Part shown: one piece after another, positions 8,299 through 17,600 of the stretch | How the letters are laid out: each line of letters begins with the position of its first letter | Position numbering within the stretch: position 1 is the first letter of the stretch | DNA from: Hallerella sp964587155 | Lineage (GTDB): Bacteria > Fibrobacterota > Fibrobacteria > Fibrobacterales > Fibrobacteraceae | NCBI GenBank assembly: GCA_964587155.1 | Contig: CAZPKF010000006.1 | Span: forward strand, 62,001 to 126,000 | Length of the DNA: 64,000 nucleotides | Reading direction: 5' to 3' | The notes under the pieces: model-generated | What the model was told of the DNA's origin: nothing | Database searches by the model: none | Seen by the model: the letters and a program-made list of their open reading frames with translations, nothing else | Made by a program: the position numbers and the translations under genes

Positions 8299-8918
8299 TG
8301 AACGAAAACGACAACGAACTGCAGAATCTTTCTACCGATGAAAAAATCAACGCCTTGCTTTCCCTCATTCAAGACCAGCGAAGCGCTCCTTACGATTCCC
8401 GCTTTGACGAAATCCTCGACGGGTTTGAAGATTTCTTGATGACGCGTCCGGAGCCTCCCCGCGAATGGCAGGAACGCTACGACGCTTCGGGGAAAAAATT
8501 TGACTACTGGCAAGTCGTGCTTCCTCAAGATTTTCAAGACCCTTTTGAAGACGATTTGGGAAACATACGACGCCTGCGAAATGAATTTTCTGAGACAAAG
8601 CCTTCGATGGCTTTGGAACACGCCCTCATTTCGCGGAACTATTTTTTATACGAAAACGGTCACGCCGCGCCCATTCCGGCCCCACGGCCCATTTTGATGC
8701 TCGAAAGCATGGACGATGAAAATTCCAAGATTGATTGGGACTGCTGTTTCACCCTCTTTGGCGACGGAAGCTTTTACGCTTACAATTTGAACAACGATGA
8801 AGAAGAAGAACTCGGCGAAGACTTCAAAAGCATTTTGAAAGACAGGATTGGAGTCCTCTCAGAAATGCGCCTGATCGTTCCTGCCGAAGGGCGCGATTAC
8901 GGAGTTTTGCACAGCTGA
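8298..8918 (+). CDS. Conserved-looking cytoplasmic protein, unknown function
   Basis: A 206-residue acidic protein starting MNENDNELQNLSTDEK. The frame is open for 28 more codons upstream, but this ATG overlaps the aspartoacylase stop (TAATG), the usual coupling arrangement of this operon. It has no signal peptide or membrane helix. Distinctive segments are EWQERYDASGKKFDYWQVVL near the middle and an acidic NNDEEEELGED stretch at about 170-180. Its stop overlaps the next gene by one base (TGATG). I cannot place it in a family; tight coupling on both sides makes it a real gene. Confidence 0.75.
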   Translation: MNENDNELQNLSTDEKINALLSLIQDQRSAPYDSRFDEILDGFEDFLMTRPEPPREWQERYDASGKKFDYWQVVLPQDFQDPFEDDLGNIRRLRNEFSETKPSMALEHALISRNYFLYENGHAAPIPAPRPILMLESMDDENSKIDWDCCFTLFGDGSFYAYNLNNDEEEELGEDFKSILKDRIGVLSEMRLIVPAEGRDYGVLHS

Positions 8919-10171
8919 TGTCCATGTTCAAAACATTTTCCATCGCCTGCGGAATTTTTGCCGTTTCCGGATTTTCCGCATTTATCCAAGCACCGATTCC
9001 CCCATCGGAATCCGGAAATTATTTCGAAGATTCTAATGGCGATGGCAAGATTGACTTTGTGCACTTCACCTTTTTGGGAAACCTTTCTCGCACCTATCTC
9101 GATTCTGCAGTAAAAAGTTTATCGTTCAACTGGTTTGACGCAAACGGAAACAGCAAAAATTTTTCTTTTTCGGGTTCCGAACTTTCATTCGATTCCACAC
9201 AAGCGAATTCCATCCGCATTCCTGTTTCCTCCGAAATCACATCGGTGACAGAGACTTCTCTTCCGCGGCAAGCCAAAACGGCGTTGATCGTTTTCAACGA
9301 TTCTTCTTCCATGGAAATCCGAATGCGAGAACGAATCGCTCCACAAATCAATTCCGCAATTCTTTTTTCTGCCCAACAAAACGCTTCGGATTCTTTAATT
9401 GTGTCCTTTACCGAACCGGTGAAAGAAATTTTTCCCGGAGAATCTTTTTTAGAATTCCGGCATTCTGAAGAGACTTGCTCTTTGTCTACACAAAACGCCT
9501 CTTGGGATTTTTCTCGCTCCACGGTAAAAATAAGCCGGATACCCGGAGAGGCCTTCCCCTTTCCCGGCGATTCCATCCGCATTTTGCCGGCATCTCTTGC
9601 CGATACGCTTGGAAACAAAACCGGGAACGATTCGCCGTTTCGAAAAATTTTCAGCGTCTACCCTTTCCGATTGCATACAAATTCACTTGCCACGGCAACA
9701 CTTTCCCCAAAAACGGAAATTCCCATTTTTGAACGTCTTTTCACCAGTCCAGAATTAAAAGCACCCGAAAAGAATTCATTGGGCGTTGCAATGACTTTTG
9801 GCGGCGAAGACTTGCGGGAATACCTAAAAAAATTCCGCAGCACGACAGATGATGTATCACCGGAACTTTTGTCAATGTCTTTAACCTTGCAGATTTACTC
9901 TCGCACGGGCGAATACGTGACAAGTGTCCATTCTACGACAAAATGCTCGGATGAAAAATTTCCAGACGGAAACTGCCTTGTCAATCCTCGAACCATTTTT
10001 CTCCGATGGAACTTGATGGCAAACAACCGGCAAATCGTGGGAACCGGCGTTTACCTGGTCAAAATTTTAGCAGAAGTCCGCTACCAAAAAACACTTTTGT
10101 GGCAAAGCGGAAGTGGAAAGAGCGCTGTCCAAACCTGGGGAATCAAAAGGATTGACAATGGAAGCCTTTGA
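8918..10171 (+). CDS. Secreted protein with EF-hand-like loop and FlgD-like C-terminus
   Basis: A 417-residue protein with an N-terminal signal peptide (about 1-21, FSIACGIFAVSGFSA). Right after it comes a calcium-loop-like sequence, DSNGDGKIDFVHF, as in EF-hand and dockerin-type loops. The middle is a low-complexity, Ser/Thr/Asn-rich beta-type region with repeated themes of conditions and slopes resembling Ig-like folds. The C-terminus (LRWNLMANNRQIVGTGVYL) resembles the FlgD-type Ig module common in surface proteins of Fibrobacterota and Bacteroidota. The ATG overlaps the previous TGA by one base. It is probably exported and surface-attached or periplasmic. No enzymatic motif was seen; the FlgD-like reading is by eye. 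Confidence 0.75.
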   Translation: MSMFKTFSIACGIFAVSGFSAFIQAPIPPSESGNYFEDSNGDGKIDFVHFTFLGNLSRTYLDSAVKSLSFNWFDANGNSKNFSFSGSELSFDSTQANSIRIPVSSEITSVTETSLPRQAKTALIVFNDSSSMEIRMRERIAPQINSAILFSAQQNASDSLIVSFTEPVKEIFPGESFLEFRHSEETCSLSTQNASWDFSRSTVKISRIPGEAFPFPGDSIRILPASLADTLGNKTGNDSPFRKIFSVYPFRLHTNSLATATLSPKTEIPIFERLFTSPELKAPEKNSLGVAMTFGGEDLREYLKKFRSTTDDVSPELLSMSLTLQIYSRTGEYVTSVHSTTKCSDEKFPDGNCLVNPRTIFLRWNLMANNRQIVGTGVYLVKILAEVRYQKTLLWQSGSGKSAVQTWGIKRIDNGSL

Positions 10172-11024
10172 ACGGGATATTTATGCGCACTATTTTAAGC
10201 TCGGCCATTTTCGTCCCATGCCCAACGCCCCCTCAGACATTTCGCTGAACGCCCTGATAGAAAAATACGAAGCCTTCTTTTTTGATGCTTTTGGAACATT
10301 TTATTGCCGAGGAGAAACTCTGTATCCCGGCGCACTTGAAATGTATCAGAAAGTTCGGGCTTCGGGAAAACCGATGCGGCTTGTGACAAATGCTGCGTCC
10401 TCGGCAATTCCGCAATTTGTCGAAAGCTTGAACCGCATGAACATTCCTTTCGAAGAATCTGAAATCATTTCTTCCGGTGGACTGTTTGCTGATTTCGCAA
10501 AAGGAAAAGGAATCCGCGAAGCCTTTTACATTGGCCGCCCTGGTGGAATCGGTTTTTTAAAAGAAGGCGGCGTCTCCGTTTCCGAATCGCCTTTGGAAAA
10601 CACGGTCATCATTTCTTCGGTCGCAGAGAATCAAAAGCATCTCGATAGAGCAAAAGAGATTCTTTCTCGCCCAGACGCAAAACTGATTGTTCTCAATCCA
10701 GACGCCTGGGCTCCGCGGATGCAAGGGCCCCGCGAAGGGGTTTCTGGATGCGAAGCGCACAAACTTTTTTTGGAACAGCATCCAGAAACTTTTTATTTGG
10801 GAAAGCCGTTCCTTCCCATTTTTGAAAAAGCGCTGAAAAGTCTTCCCGGAATGCCGAAAACCATTATGATTGGCGATACATTGGCAACTGACATTGGGGG
10901 CGCATTGAACGCAGGAATCGATGCGGCACTCCTTATCGGAAGGAATCAACCCGCTGCGGAACTCGCATCCGACGAAGCATTTTTAAAAATAAGACCCACC
11001 TATTACTTGCGACTTGACAAATAA
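10158..11024 (+). CDS. HAD-superfamily hydrolase (NagD-like, class IIA)
   Basis: A 288-residue phosphatase-like protein. Motif I is FFFDAFGTF with the nucleophile D43; the second Asp of the usual DxD is replaced by Phe, as in some HAD enzymes that do not act as classical phosphatases. Motif II is RLVTNAASS, and the C-terminal motif GDTLATDIGGALNAGI supplies the metal-binding acid. The cap lies between, as in class IIA (NagD/PGP) proteins, with GKPFLPIFEKAL before motif III. MEAFERDIY was chosen as start; it overlaps the previous gene by 14 bases. It is the last gene of the five-gene operon. The substrate is unknown. Confidence 0.82.
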   Translation: MEAFERDIYAHYFKLGHFRPMPNAPSDISLNALIEKYEAFFFDAFGTFYCRGETLYPGALEMYQKVRASGKPMRLVTNAASSAIPQFVESLNRMNIPFEESEIISSGGLFADFAKGKGIREAFYIGRPGGIGFLKEGGVSVSESPLENTVIISSVAENQKHLDRAKEILSRPDAKLIVLNPDAWAPRMQGPREGVSGCEAHKLFLEQHPETFYLGKPFLPIFEKALKSLPGMPKTIMIGDTLATDIGGALNAGIDAALLIGRNQPAAELASDEAFLKIRPTYYLRLDK

Positions 11025-11105
11025 TCGCCATCGGTTTTCTGCAAAAGCTGTTTCTCACCACCAAAAAAAATTTTGCCGTACAAATTGACTTCTGAGACTG
11101 TTCCC

Positions 11106-11190
11106 TTTGCAAAAACGGTTCACCTTGGCCGTTGACACCGTGAAAAATTCACCCCATTTGCAGAAAAGATTTTTCTCTAAAACCCGACTA
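11106..11190 (+). repeat. Dispersed intergenic repeat, copy A (degenerate)
   Basis: Contains the family landmarks CAAAAACGG, then a CCGT half-arm, ACACCGTG, AAAATTCACC and GCAGAAAAG. The conserved AT-rich tail is absent or too diverged to see. Confidence 0.6.
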
Positions 11191-11293
11191 ATACCGCTTT
11201 TACTAAGACCTTTCGATTTTTTTTCAAACGCCCCCATCAAAAAAATTATTTTTTTGCCATGAGTTGGGAATGTCGATTTTTGCGCGGAACGTT

Positions 11294-11308
11294 TTGCGTC
11301 AGACGCAA
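11294..11308. promoter_or_regulatory. Palindrome TTGCGTC-A-GACGCAA, candidate operator
   Basis: A perfect 7-bp inverted repeat with one central base, about 300 bases before the barrel gene. Just downstream the 12-mer CCGGGAGATTCC occurs twice, 25 bp apart. Such an arrangement suits a dimeric regulator, but no regulator is known. Confidence 0.35.
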
Positions 11309-11603
11309 CCAAGAATGCCACCCGGGAGATTCCGGCTGTGTTTTGGCCGGGAGATTCCACTTTCCTTTTGACGAATCCCCAAAGCGTTCAAGGCAAGAAA
11401 TTTCAAAGCACACGAAATAAAAGAAGAGGACTTCCACTGAGCCTTTGTTGCAAAACGCCAGCAAACCGTTCGAAATTTTCTCTCCGATATAAAAAGATTC
11501 TTTTTGGCATCCTATAAAAATTTGTAAAGAAAATTCCCTAAATAAAATAAGAGAAAATCAAAAAGCTATCTTTATCCGGCATCGAACGATTTAGGAGACC
11601 CTT

Positions 11604-12356
11604 ATGTTCAAGAAACTCAGCCTTACCGCATTGCTTGTCGCCACGACAGCTTTTGCCTCTTACGATTATTATCAATTGCCCGAAGCGGGAAAAGGTACCG
11701 TGAAAGGCACATTCTACTACGACTCCGATGATCCTTGGTCGCAGTGGAGCATCAACGCCAGCGCCCGTTACGTTCTCATTCCGAATTTGGAACTTTCTAT
11801 CCAGTCTTTCGGTTATAAATCTTGGGAAACAACCGGTTCGGATGGTGCGGGATTCACCGATTTGACACTCGGAGCCCGTTACGCCATCATGCCCATTGTG
11901 AACCTTTTCCTCGATTTGAACCTTCCTATTGGGAGCAATGATGTCAGCGACCGTTTGAACTTTGCAATCGGTGGACAGTTTTCTCAGGAACTCGCCCCGA
12001 ACCTGATGCTCGGCACAGAAGCAGGCATTATCTGGGGATTTGAACGGCACGATTTTGAACCCGGCTTGGTGACGAACATCGCCGCAGAACTCGGTTACAC
12101 CATTACAAACATCGGACTGACTCCGTTTGTTGGATTGGAAATCAAATTCAAACTCACCGATGACGATTACAGTGGTCCGGGCGCTTGGGAAGACAATGCC
12201 GGCGACAACAGTTTCAAACTTTGGCTCGGCGCCCTTTACAACATCAACGAACAAATGGCCGTTGATGGAAAGCTCGTTGTCCGCTCTGGCGACAGCAGCC
12301 ACTATCTCGATGGTGACGCAGCAGGCATCGCCGCCAATTTCTATTTCAATTTCTAA
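11604..12356 (+). CDS. Outer-membrane beta-barrel protein
   Basis: A 250-residue protein with a signal peptide (about 1-18, LTALLVATTAFA, cleaved before SYDYY). Alternating hydrophobic strands follow (WSINASARYVL, DLTLGARYAIM, PFVGLEIKFKL, FKLWLGALYNI), and it ends in a terminal phenylalanine (ANFYFNF), the usual signature recognised by the BAM complex. The transporter-like pattern resembles small porin or transporter barrels of unknown ligand. An AGGAG ribosome-binding site lies before the ATG. It is probably monocistronic: a long regulatory-looking region precedes it and a strong terminator follows. Confidence 0.85.
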   Translation: MFKKLSLTALLVATTAFASYDYYQLPEAGKGTVKGTFYYDSDDPWSQWSINASARYVLIPNLELSIQSFGYKSWETTGSDGAGFTDLTLGARYAIMPIVNLFLDLNLPIGSNDVSDRLNFAIGGQFSQELAPNLMLGTEAGIIWGFERHDFEPGLVTNIAAELGYTITNIGLTPFVGLEIKFKLTDDDYSGPGAWEDNAGDNSFKLWLGALYNINEQMAVDGKLVVRSGDSSHYLDGDAAGIAANFYFNF

Positions 12357-12374
12357 TCTGATTTTTTAGAAGTG

Positions 12375-12405
12375 AAAAACCGTCGGATTCCTTCCGACGG
12401 TTTTT
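12375..12405. terminator. Bidirectional terminator
   Basis: Stem AAACCGTCGGA / TCCGACGGTTT with A-run before and T-run after, placed between the convergent barrel and DNA glycosylase genes. It can serve both strands. Confidence 0.9.
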
Positions 12406-12408
12406 GTT

Positions 12409-12984
12409 TTAACGCAATCCGATTTCCGAAAACAGTTTTTGATATGCGGCGACTTTTTTTTCAAATGGAAGCGGATACGCACGACTAGAACTCGGAGTCC
12501 TATACAAGTGCAATTGGCGGTCGCCAATCCAAAATGGACTTTTTCCGCCAACCGGAGGAGTCGCCGTTTCAAGGAGCCGACTGAGAGTTTCTGTCGCCAG
12601 AGTTCCCGTTGTGTTGACTGCGATGCACTTCGGCAATTTTTTCAAGATGCCCATTACATCGGTCGTTTGCACAATTTTCAAAAAAGCATCCGAAGCGTTT
12701 CCCCTGAGACGGTCAACTTTTTCGGCGACATCGTAAATAGCGATTCCCGTTTCGTTCAAAAATTTGACGATTTTTTCTTTATCAAACACCCGGACATTTT
12801 GACAAATAAAATATTCCCGGTCATCAAAAAAGGCCTTTCCCAAAATTCGCCACATATCGTTGTTGAAATTCGGGTAATAAAAATTCATGCACCACCGGGC
12901 TTGCGGCGGCGGAAAACTGCCCAGCATCAAAATTTTTGAACTCGGCGGAAGAAACGGTTTCAGCGGATGCGTTTCCGCAGACAA
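12409..12984 (-). CDS. Uracil/hypoxanthine-DNA glycosylase superfamily protein
   Basis: A base-excision-repair glycosylase, 191 residues from the start chosen. Motif 1 is MLGSFPPPQA, followed by FYYPNFNNDMWRILG (the N-x-x-N-x-(F/M)W pattern of family 6 hypoxanthine/uracil glycosylases). Motif 2 is RTPSSSRAY near the C-terminus. The start is unusual: a TTG two bases after the nitroreductase TAA has a GAGG nine bases upstream and gives the compact N-terminus LSAETHPLKPFLPP. The upstream ATG at 13029 would overlap the nitroreductase by 44 bases. It is coupled to the nitroreductase gene in a two-gene operon. Whether it prefers uracil or hypoxanthine cannot be told. Confidence 0.82.
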   Translation of the reverse strand: MSAETHPLKPFLPPSSKILMLGSFPPPQARWCMNFYYPNFNNDMWRILGKAFFDDREYFICQNVRVFDKEKIVKFLNETGIAIYDVAEKVDRLRGNASDAFLKIVQTTDVMGILKKLPKCIAVNTTGTLATETLSRLLETATPPVGGKSPFWIGDRQLHLYRTPSSSRAYPLPFEKKVAAYQKLFSEIGLR

Positions 12985-12985
12985 A

Positions 12986-13507
12986 TTAAAATTCCTCGGC
13001 AAAATCCGCAATGGGATTCCGCAACGCATGACGTGGACCCGGTCCGCCGTTTTTCGAAGCGGCGTAACCGATATCTAGCAGACAGACCAATTCCATTTTG
13101 TCCGGAATCCCCATCGCCTTTTTGACGTCTTCTGCTTTGAACCCTCTGGCCCAAAGGCTTTCCAAACCGCAATCTTTAGCGGCGAGCATCATGTGCGTTG
13201 TGACAATACTCGCGTCTTCAAATCCGCAATCATGATCATCTCCATGCGCAAGAGCTTTGTAACTCCGCGATGTATCGAAACAGACCATCAAAACGACAGG
13301 AGCGTTGTAAGCCATCCGGGTCGCCGCTCGAATTTTTTCCAAAGATTCTGAAGAGCGCAATACGTAAACGTGAACCGGTTGCGCATTTGTCGCTGTAGGG
13401 GCTATGCGGCCCGCTTCCAAGACCAAATCCAATTTTTCCTGTTCTACGGATTTATCCGAAAAGGAACGGCAGCTGTAACGGCTTCGCGCTAAATCTAAAA
13501 ATGACAT
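12986..13507 (-). CDS. Nitroreductase family flavoprotein
   Basis: An FMN-dependent NAD(P)H oxidoreductase of the nitroreductase fold, 173 residues. It opens with MSFLDLARSRYSCRSFSDK, which contains the R-(Y)S-x-R-x-(F/Y) phosphate-binding motif of the family. It continues with IAPTATNAQPVHVYVL and SIVTTHMMLAAKDCGLESLW, and ends in the typical ALRNPIADFAEEF. The start was taken at the ATG with GAGAGG five bases upstream; an ATG 10 codons earlier lacks a site. Its small size fits the compact nitroreductases found widely in anaerobes. A TATATTTC element lies 20 bases before the ATG. The DNA glycosylase gene begins immediately after its stop. Confidence 0.9.
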   Translation of the reverse strand: MSFLDLARSRYSCRSFSDKSVEQEKLDLVLEAGRIAPTATNAQPVHVYVLRSSESLEKIRAATRMAYNAPVVLMVCFDTSRSYKALAHGDDHDCGFEDASIVTTHMMLAAKDCGLESLWARGFKAEDVKKAMGIPDKMELVCLLDIGYAASKNGGPGPRHALRNPIADFAEEF

Positions 13508-13526
13508 AAAAACCTCTCGTTCACAG

Positions 13527-13534
13527 GAAATATA
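13527..13534 (-). promoter_or_regulatory. TATATTTC -10-like element before the nitroreductase gene
   Basis: TATATTTC on the minus strand, 19 bases before the ATG, with the GAGAGG ribosome-binding site between. Confidence 0.45.
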
Positions 13535-13636
13535 CAATAAAGCGACTCGCTCATGTGCAAAAATATTTTATTCAAAATCCCTTCTTTCTTTTTCAATTTC
13601 TCTTTGGGCTGGGAAAAGTTTCCGCATCAAAAGGAA

Positions 13637-13753
13637 CAGTCCAAATTTCACAAAAAAGGCTCGCTGCCTGCGTTCCTCCAAGTGCGCTTTCACCGCCCCC
13701 GCAGAAAAGGCTTTCTGCATGAAATCCCATCAAGGAAACTCCACATTCCTAAA
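13637..13753 (+). repeat. Dispersed intergenic repeat, copy B
   Basis: Shows the family start CAGTCCAAATTTCAC, then AAAAAAGGCTCGC, the core CCGCAGAAAAGGCTTT, GAAATCCCATCAAGGA and a short ATTCCTAAAG tail. It ends 3 bases before the stop codon of the convergent gene at 13757. Confidence 0.8.
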
Positions 13754-13756
13754 GAA

Positions 13757-14629
13757 TCATTCCGCCGGATGCAGCACATTCTTGCGAAATTCAGGCGTTA
13801 AAACTTCACAGCGTTTATCATTTGGCCTTGACGTGTAAACCTTGAGTTCTTTCGTAAACAAGCCTGTTACTTCAAAGCTCACCTTCCACGAACTTGAATC
13901 CGGGCAATTTTCCCATGTATCCCGATTTCTCGCGCGCCAGGCGAACTTGCCTGTTTTTTCAAAGTGAAAGTATTCCGATTTCAAAGGTGCATACCCTAAT
14001 TGTTCCCAAGATCCCAAGAGTTTATTCTTTGCGAAATAATCCCGTTGCAATTGATAAAAACGGGAAGCTTCCCTTTCGAGTTCAGCCACTTTCAAGGGCG
14101 TTTTCCGCGCTGGATCCGCCATTTGGAAAATTAAAAATATTCCCAAAATAGCGCCAACCGATACACCGGCAGCGATGAAAACGCCTTGGGAATGCAAACG
14201 AAAAAATTGAAGGATATTTGGAGAATCCTCCGAGGATTCTCCCGTCGAAGAAAGTTTCAAAACATGCGCAGAAAGAAGTCCCCGCGCCGCCAATTCCGGG
14301 AAAAGTACCGAAAAAATTCCAACCGAAAACAACGCAAATCCCAAAACGAATGCGCAAGGAATCAGCTTGCCAACAATGGGCAAGAGTTCATCGCGAACAG
14401 TCAAAATGATTTGCATCAATTCCCTGTCTTCCGCAAATGTATTCAGCGCTATTTTCCCCGTAAAATTTCCATAACGCGCTAACGCTTGTTCCACAATTTT
14501 CGAAGCGAATCCATCGGCAAAATTCAATGCAAAACCAATCGCAATCAAAACGATTCCAAAAACGAGAGCGACGATTCCCAAAACACGGACCGTGCGCTTT
14601 TTAGAAAAGCCTTCCCACTCTTTTGTCAT
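13757..14629 (-). CDS. Membrane protein of unknown function
   Basis: A 290-residue protein with four likely membrane helices: about 15-38 (VLGIVALVFGIVLIAIGFAL), 85-115 (LIPCAFVLGFALFSVGIFSVL) and 148-170 (GVFIAAGVSVGAILGIFLIF), with a hydrophobic loop between. A soluble C-terminal domain of about 110 residues begins REASRFYQLQRDYFAKNKLL. Helix followed by FYQLQRDYF and a beta-rich tail is loosely reminiscent of type IV pilin-like modules, but this is only impression. Its ATG overlaps the TGA of the LplT-Aas fusion gene by four bases (ATGA), so it is cotranslated with it and may act in the same envelope process. I recognise no family. Confidence 0.72.
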   Translation of the reverse strand: MTKEWEGFSKKRTVRVLGIVALVFGIVLIAIGFALNFADGFASKIVEQALARYGNFTGKIALNTFAEDRELMQIILTVRDELLPIVGKLIPCAFVLGFALFSVGIFSVLFPELAARGLLSAHVLKLSSTGESSEDSPNILQFFRLHSQGVFIAAGVSVGAILGIFLIFQMADPARKTPLKVAELEREASRFYQLQRDYFAKNKLLGSWEQLGYAPLKSEYFHFEKTGKFAWRARNRDTWENCPDSSSWKVSFEVTGLFTKELKVYTSRPNDKRCEVLTPEFRKNVLHPAE

Positions 14630-17600
14630 TTTGCCATTTCTCCTTGTGAAGAAAGTTCAATCGCCATTTTCTTTGCCGTTGAAAAATCAGCTTTTCCCGT
14701 TCCCAGCTTGGGAACCTGTTCCACACGGAACGCCGCACCGGGAATCATCATTTGCGGAATGCCCGATTTGCGGATTTCCCGCAAAATTTCATCCGCATCC
14801 TTTTCTCCCGAAAACAGCAAGACTATTTTTTCGCCCTTGACAGCGTCCGGGATAGCGACAACGCTGTAATCGAGGCCTTTCAATATTTCCGTTTCGTTCA
14901 GTTTTCCTTCAACAGCACCAAGCGAAATCATTTCTCCGCCGAGCTTCGCAAATCGACTGTAACGGTCAACGATGACGACAAAACCATCCTTGTCGAGATA
15001 CCCCTTGTCTCCCGTTTTATACCAACGATGGCCGCCGATTTCCAAAATAACGCTTTTCGTGCGTTCAGGATCCTTCAGATAACCTTTCATCACCTGACAG
15101 CCACCGATGAGAATCATTCCCTCTTCGCCTTGCGGAAGTTCCTCATCCGTTACCGGATCAATTATTTTAACGCCGACTCCCGGAATCGCCATGCCGACGG
15201 ATTTCACATTGGAGCGGGGATCCGTTGTCAAGAAATCGTCAAGCAAAACATCTTCGGCATTGAACGTGGCGACAGGAGCCGTTTCCGTGCAGCCATAACC
15301 CTCGTAAATTTCTTTTTTGAACTTGCGGGCAAACAAATCCCGAATTTCCGGGCGAAGCTTTTCCGCACCCGAAAGTACAAACCTCAAGTGTTTGAAACAC
15401 ATCGGATGCACCCAGCGGTTGATTCCCACTGCCCGTAAGAATGTCGGCGTTCCCACCAAAATAGTTACCCGGAATTCCGCACAAACTCGCGCCATCGTCT
15501 TCACGTCCGTCGGTTCCGAGCAGGTGACTAGCGGAACGCCTTCAAAAAGGGGCAAAAGCACCGTCACCGTCAACCCGAACGAATGGAATATCGGAAGCTC
15601 CGCTAACATCACGTCGCCCGGGCAAATCGTCAAGACGGCATCCGTTTGCTGCGTATTCGCCACCAGATTCCGGTGAGAAAGCATCACGCCTTTGGGAACG
15701 CCTTCCGATCCGGAACTGAAAAGGACAACAGCGGTATCGTCCGGGCGCACCTTCGCCACAAAGAAAAATTCAAGGAGCCTCGAAGGCAAAAAGACCGCCG
15801 CCGCAAAGGCGAACATCCGGAACAGCGGACTAGAAAGCTTTTCCAAATCTTCAACGCAAATGAGTTTACAGACACTGCCCAGCTTAAAAAAGTCCTGTCC
15901 GCGGAGTTGCATTTTATTCAACAGTTCCCAACTGGTGAACACCGTTTTAACCTCGGAGCGTTCTATGCATTTGAGAACCGTTTCCACTCCAGACGTATAA
16001 TTCAAATTGACACTTGTCTTGCCGCAAGCCAGAATGCCCAGCAACAGCGAAATGCTTTCGGGTGCCGGTGGGAACATGAATCCGATGCGACTTTCCTTGG
16101 AAGTGATTTTTGAAACCACGCGGGAATATGTCAATACTTGCCGAACAAGACCAAAACCCGAAAGATGATCGCCCTTGGGGCTGAAAATGGAAACACGGTG
16201 ACGGACTCGCCGTTTGGCCGCCTTGATGCAAAACGGAACGACTGTCGGATAATGGGATAACGATTCGGACCAGGCGACCATAGAAAGTTCACGCAAGATA
16301 TTCCGTAATTTCGCCGTATCCGTTTCCGCCGGAAATTCCTTGCCAAACGCAATGGAAACGACCCGTGTGGTTTTCTCTCCGAAATTCACGCTGTCATGGG
16401 CATAACTGGTTTTGCCGCCCCAAACGCCCTGTATATAAAAAGGGAAAAGTTTTGCATTCGTATCGCGGATGGCTTCCGAATAGTCGATAGAAAAACGCCC
16501 GATGTTGCAAGACTTCGCCAGTTCTCCTTCCGGGAAAATGATGACCGCTTCTCCGTGCAAAAGAGCCTTGCGGATGGCAGCCATCGCCGGTTCCGGATTA
16601 CGGCGGTTGATGCGTATCGCTCCGAGAAGTTTCAAGAGCCAGCGGGAAAATCCGTGTTCGGATTTGTCTTCGTTCATCGCCATGCGCAACGGACGCGGAC
16701 TTGCCATTTGCAATAAAATCCAATCCATATAACTTGTATGATTTCCCAACAGCAAAACGGGTCCTTCCATTGGAATATTCTCATTGCCGATCACTTTCAA
16801 ATTGTAGCGGAACACGTAATACGCGCGGAACATCGTGCGGAGCAACGATTGCGGAAACCGGATAAACGCCCAGATAAAAGCCAAAAAGAGAAACAGGGAA
16901 AATACAAACAAAAAAGTTTGGCGGTCAATCGATGTGTGAGTCAAAAGCAACACTTCCAACCCGACGACAAAAAGCAAAAAGACCATCGTCACCATATTCG
17001 AAACCGCAACGATGCGCCCCGAAGATGCCGGACGGGAATACAGCAACAGCAAGGAATTCAACACGGTTCCCAAAGAACCGAAGAAAAGTCCCAAAAAAGC
17101 GTAAAGCATCCGCAAAAGCACGGGATTATCCGCAAACGGAATGAAAAACGCACAAACGCCACACCCAAGGACAGAAACCGGAATCAGTCCCACTTCAATA
17201 AAACGGTGCGAAGAATGCGAAGCCAGGTAGCCGCCCAAGATCATGCCGAACGCAGAAAAGACTAGCCCATTCCACGCCACTTGAATAAAACCTTCCCCAG
17301 AAAGGCTCTGCGACAACAGAACGAACACTTGCGCAAGTCCCCAAAAAACGGCAAGCCCTATAATCACCGTCCGCGAAAGTCCGATGTACCACGTCGCATG
17401 GAAAATCCGCCCGGGCGATCGGATTTGCAAAGATTCCCGTTCACGTCCCGTTTTCGGGATAAAAAATGCAGCGAGAGCCGAAAGTACGGCCATCCCGACG
17501 AAAATCCAAAGCAAACAATCCACACCCAAGAACGTTTCCGATTCTGAATAAAGGCTGAGCACTCCCACCGAAGCGATCAACGCTCCGATGACCATCACGC

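Larger units (their letters stand above)
11025..11603. other. 579-base intergenic region before the outer-membrane barrel gene
   Basis: No convincing gene is present. It holds a degenerate copy of the dispersed intergenic repeat (11106-11190), a 15-base palindrome (11294-11308) and a repeated 12-mer (11322-11333 and 11347-11358). The final 100 bases are A/T-rich and probably contain the promoter of the barrel gene. Short minus-strand frames here show no plausible protein. Confidence 0.7.

Noticed and set aside
10158..10171. Frameshift between the secreted protein and the HAD gene
   Set aside because: The 14-base overlap is a normal coupling; both proteins are complete.
11055..11464. Short minus-strand frames in the long intergenic region
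   Set aside because: No ribosome-binding site, no domain, and the repeat copy lies within them.
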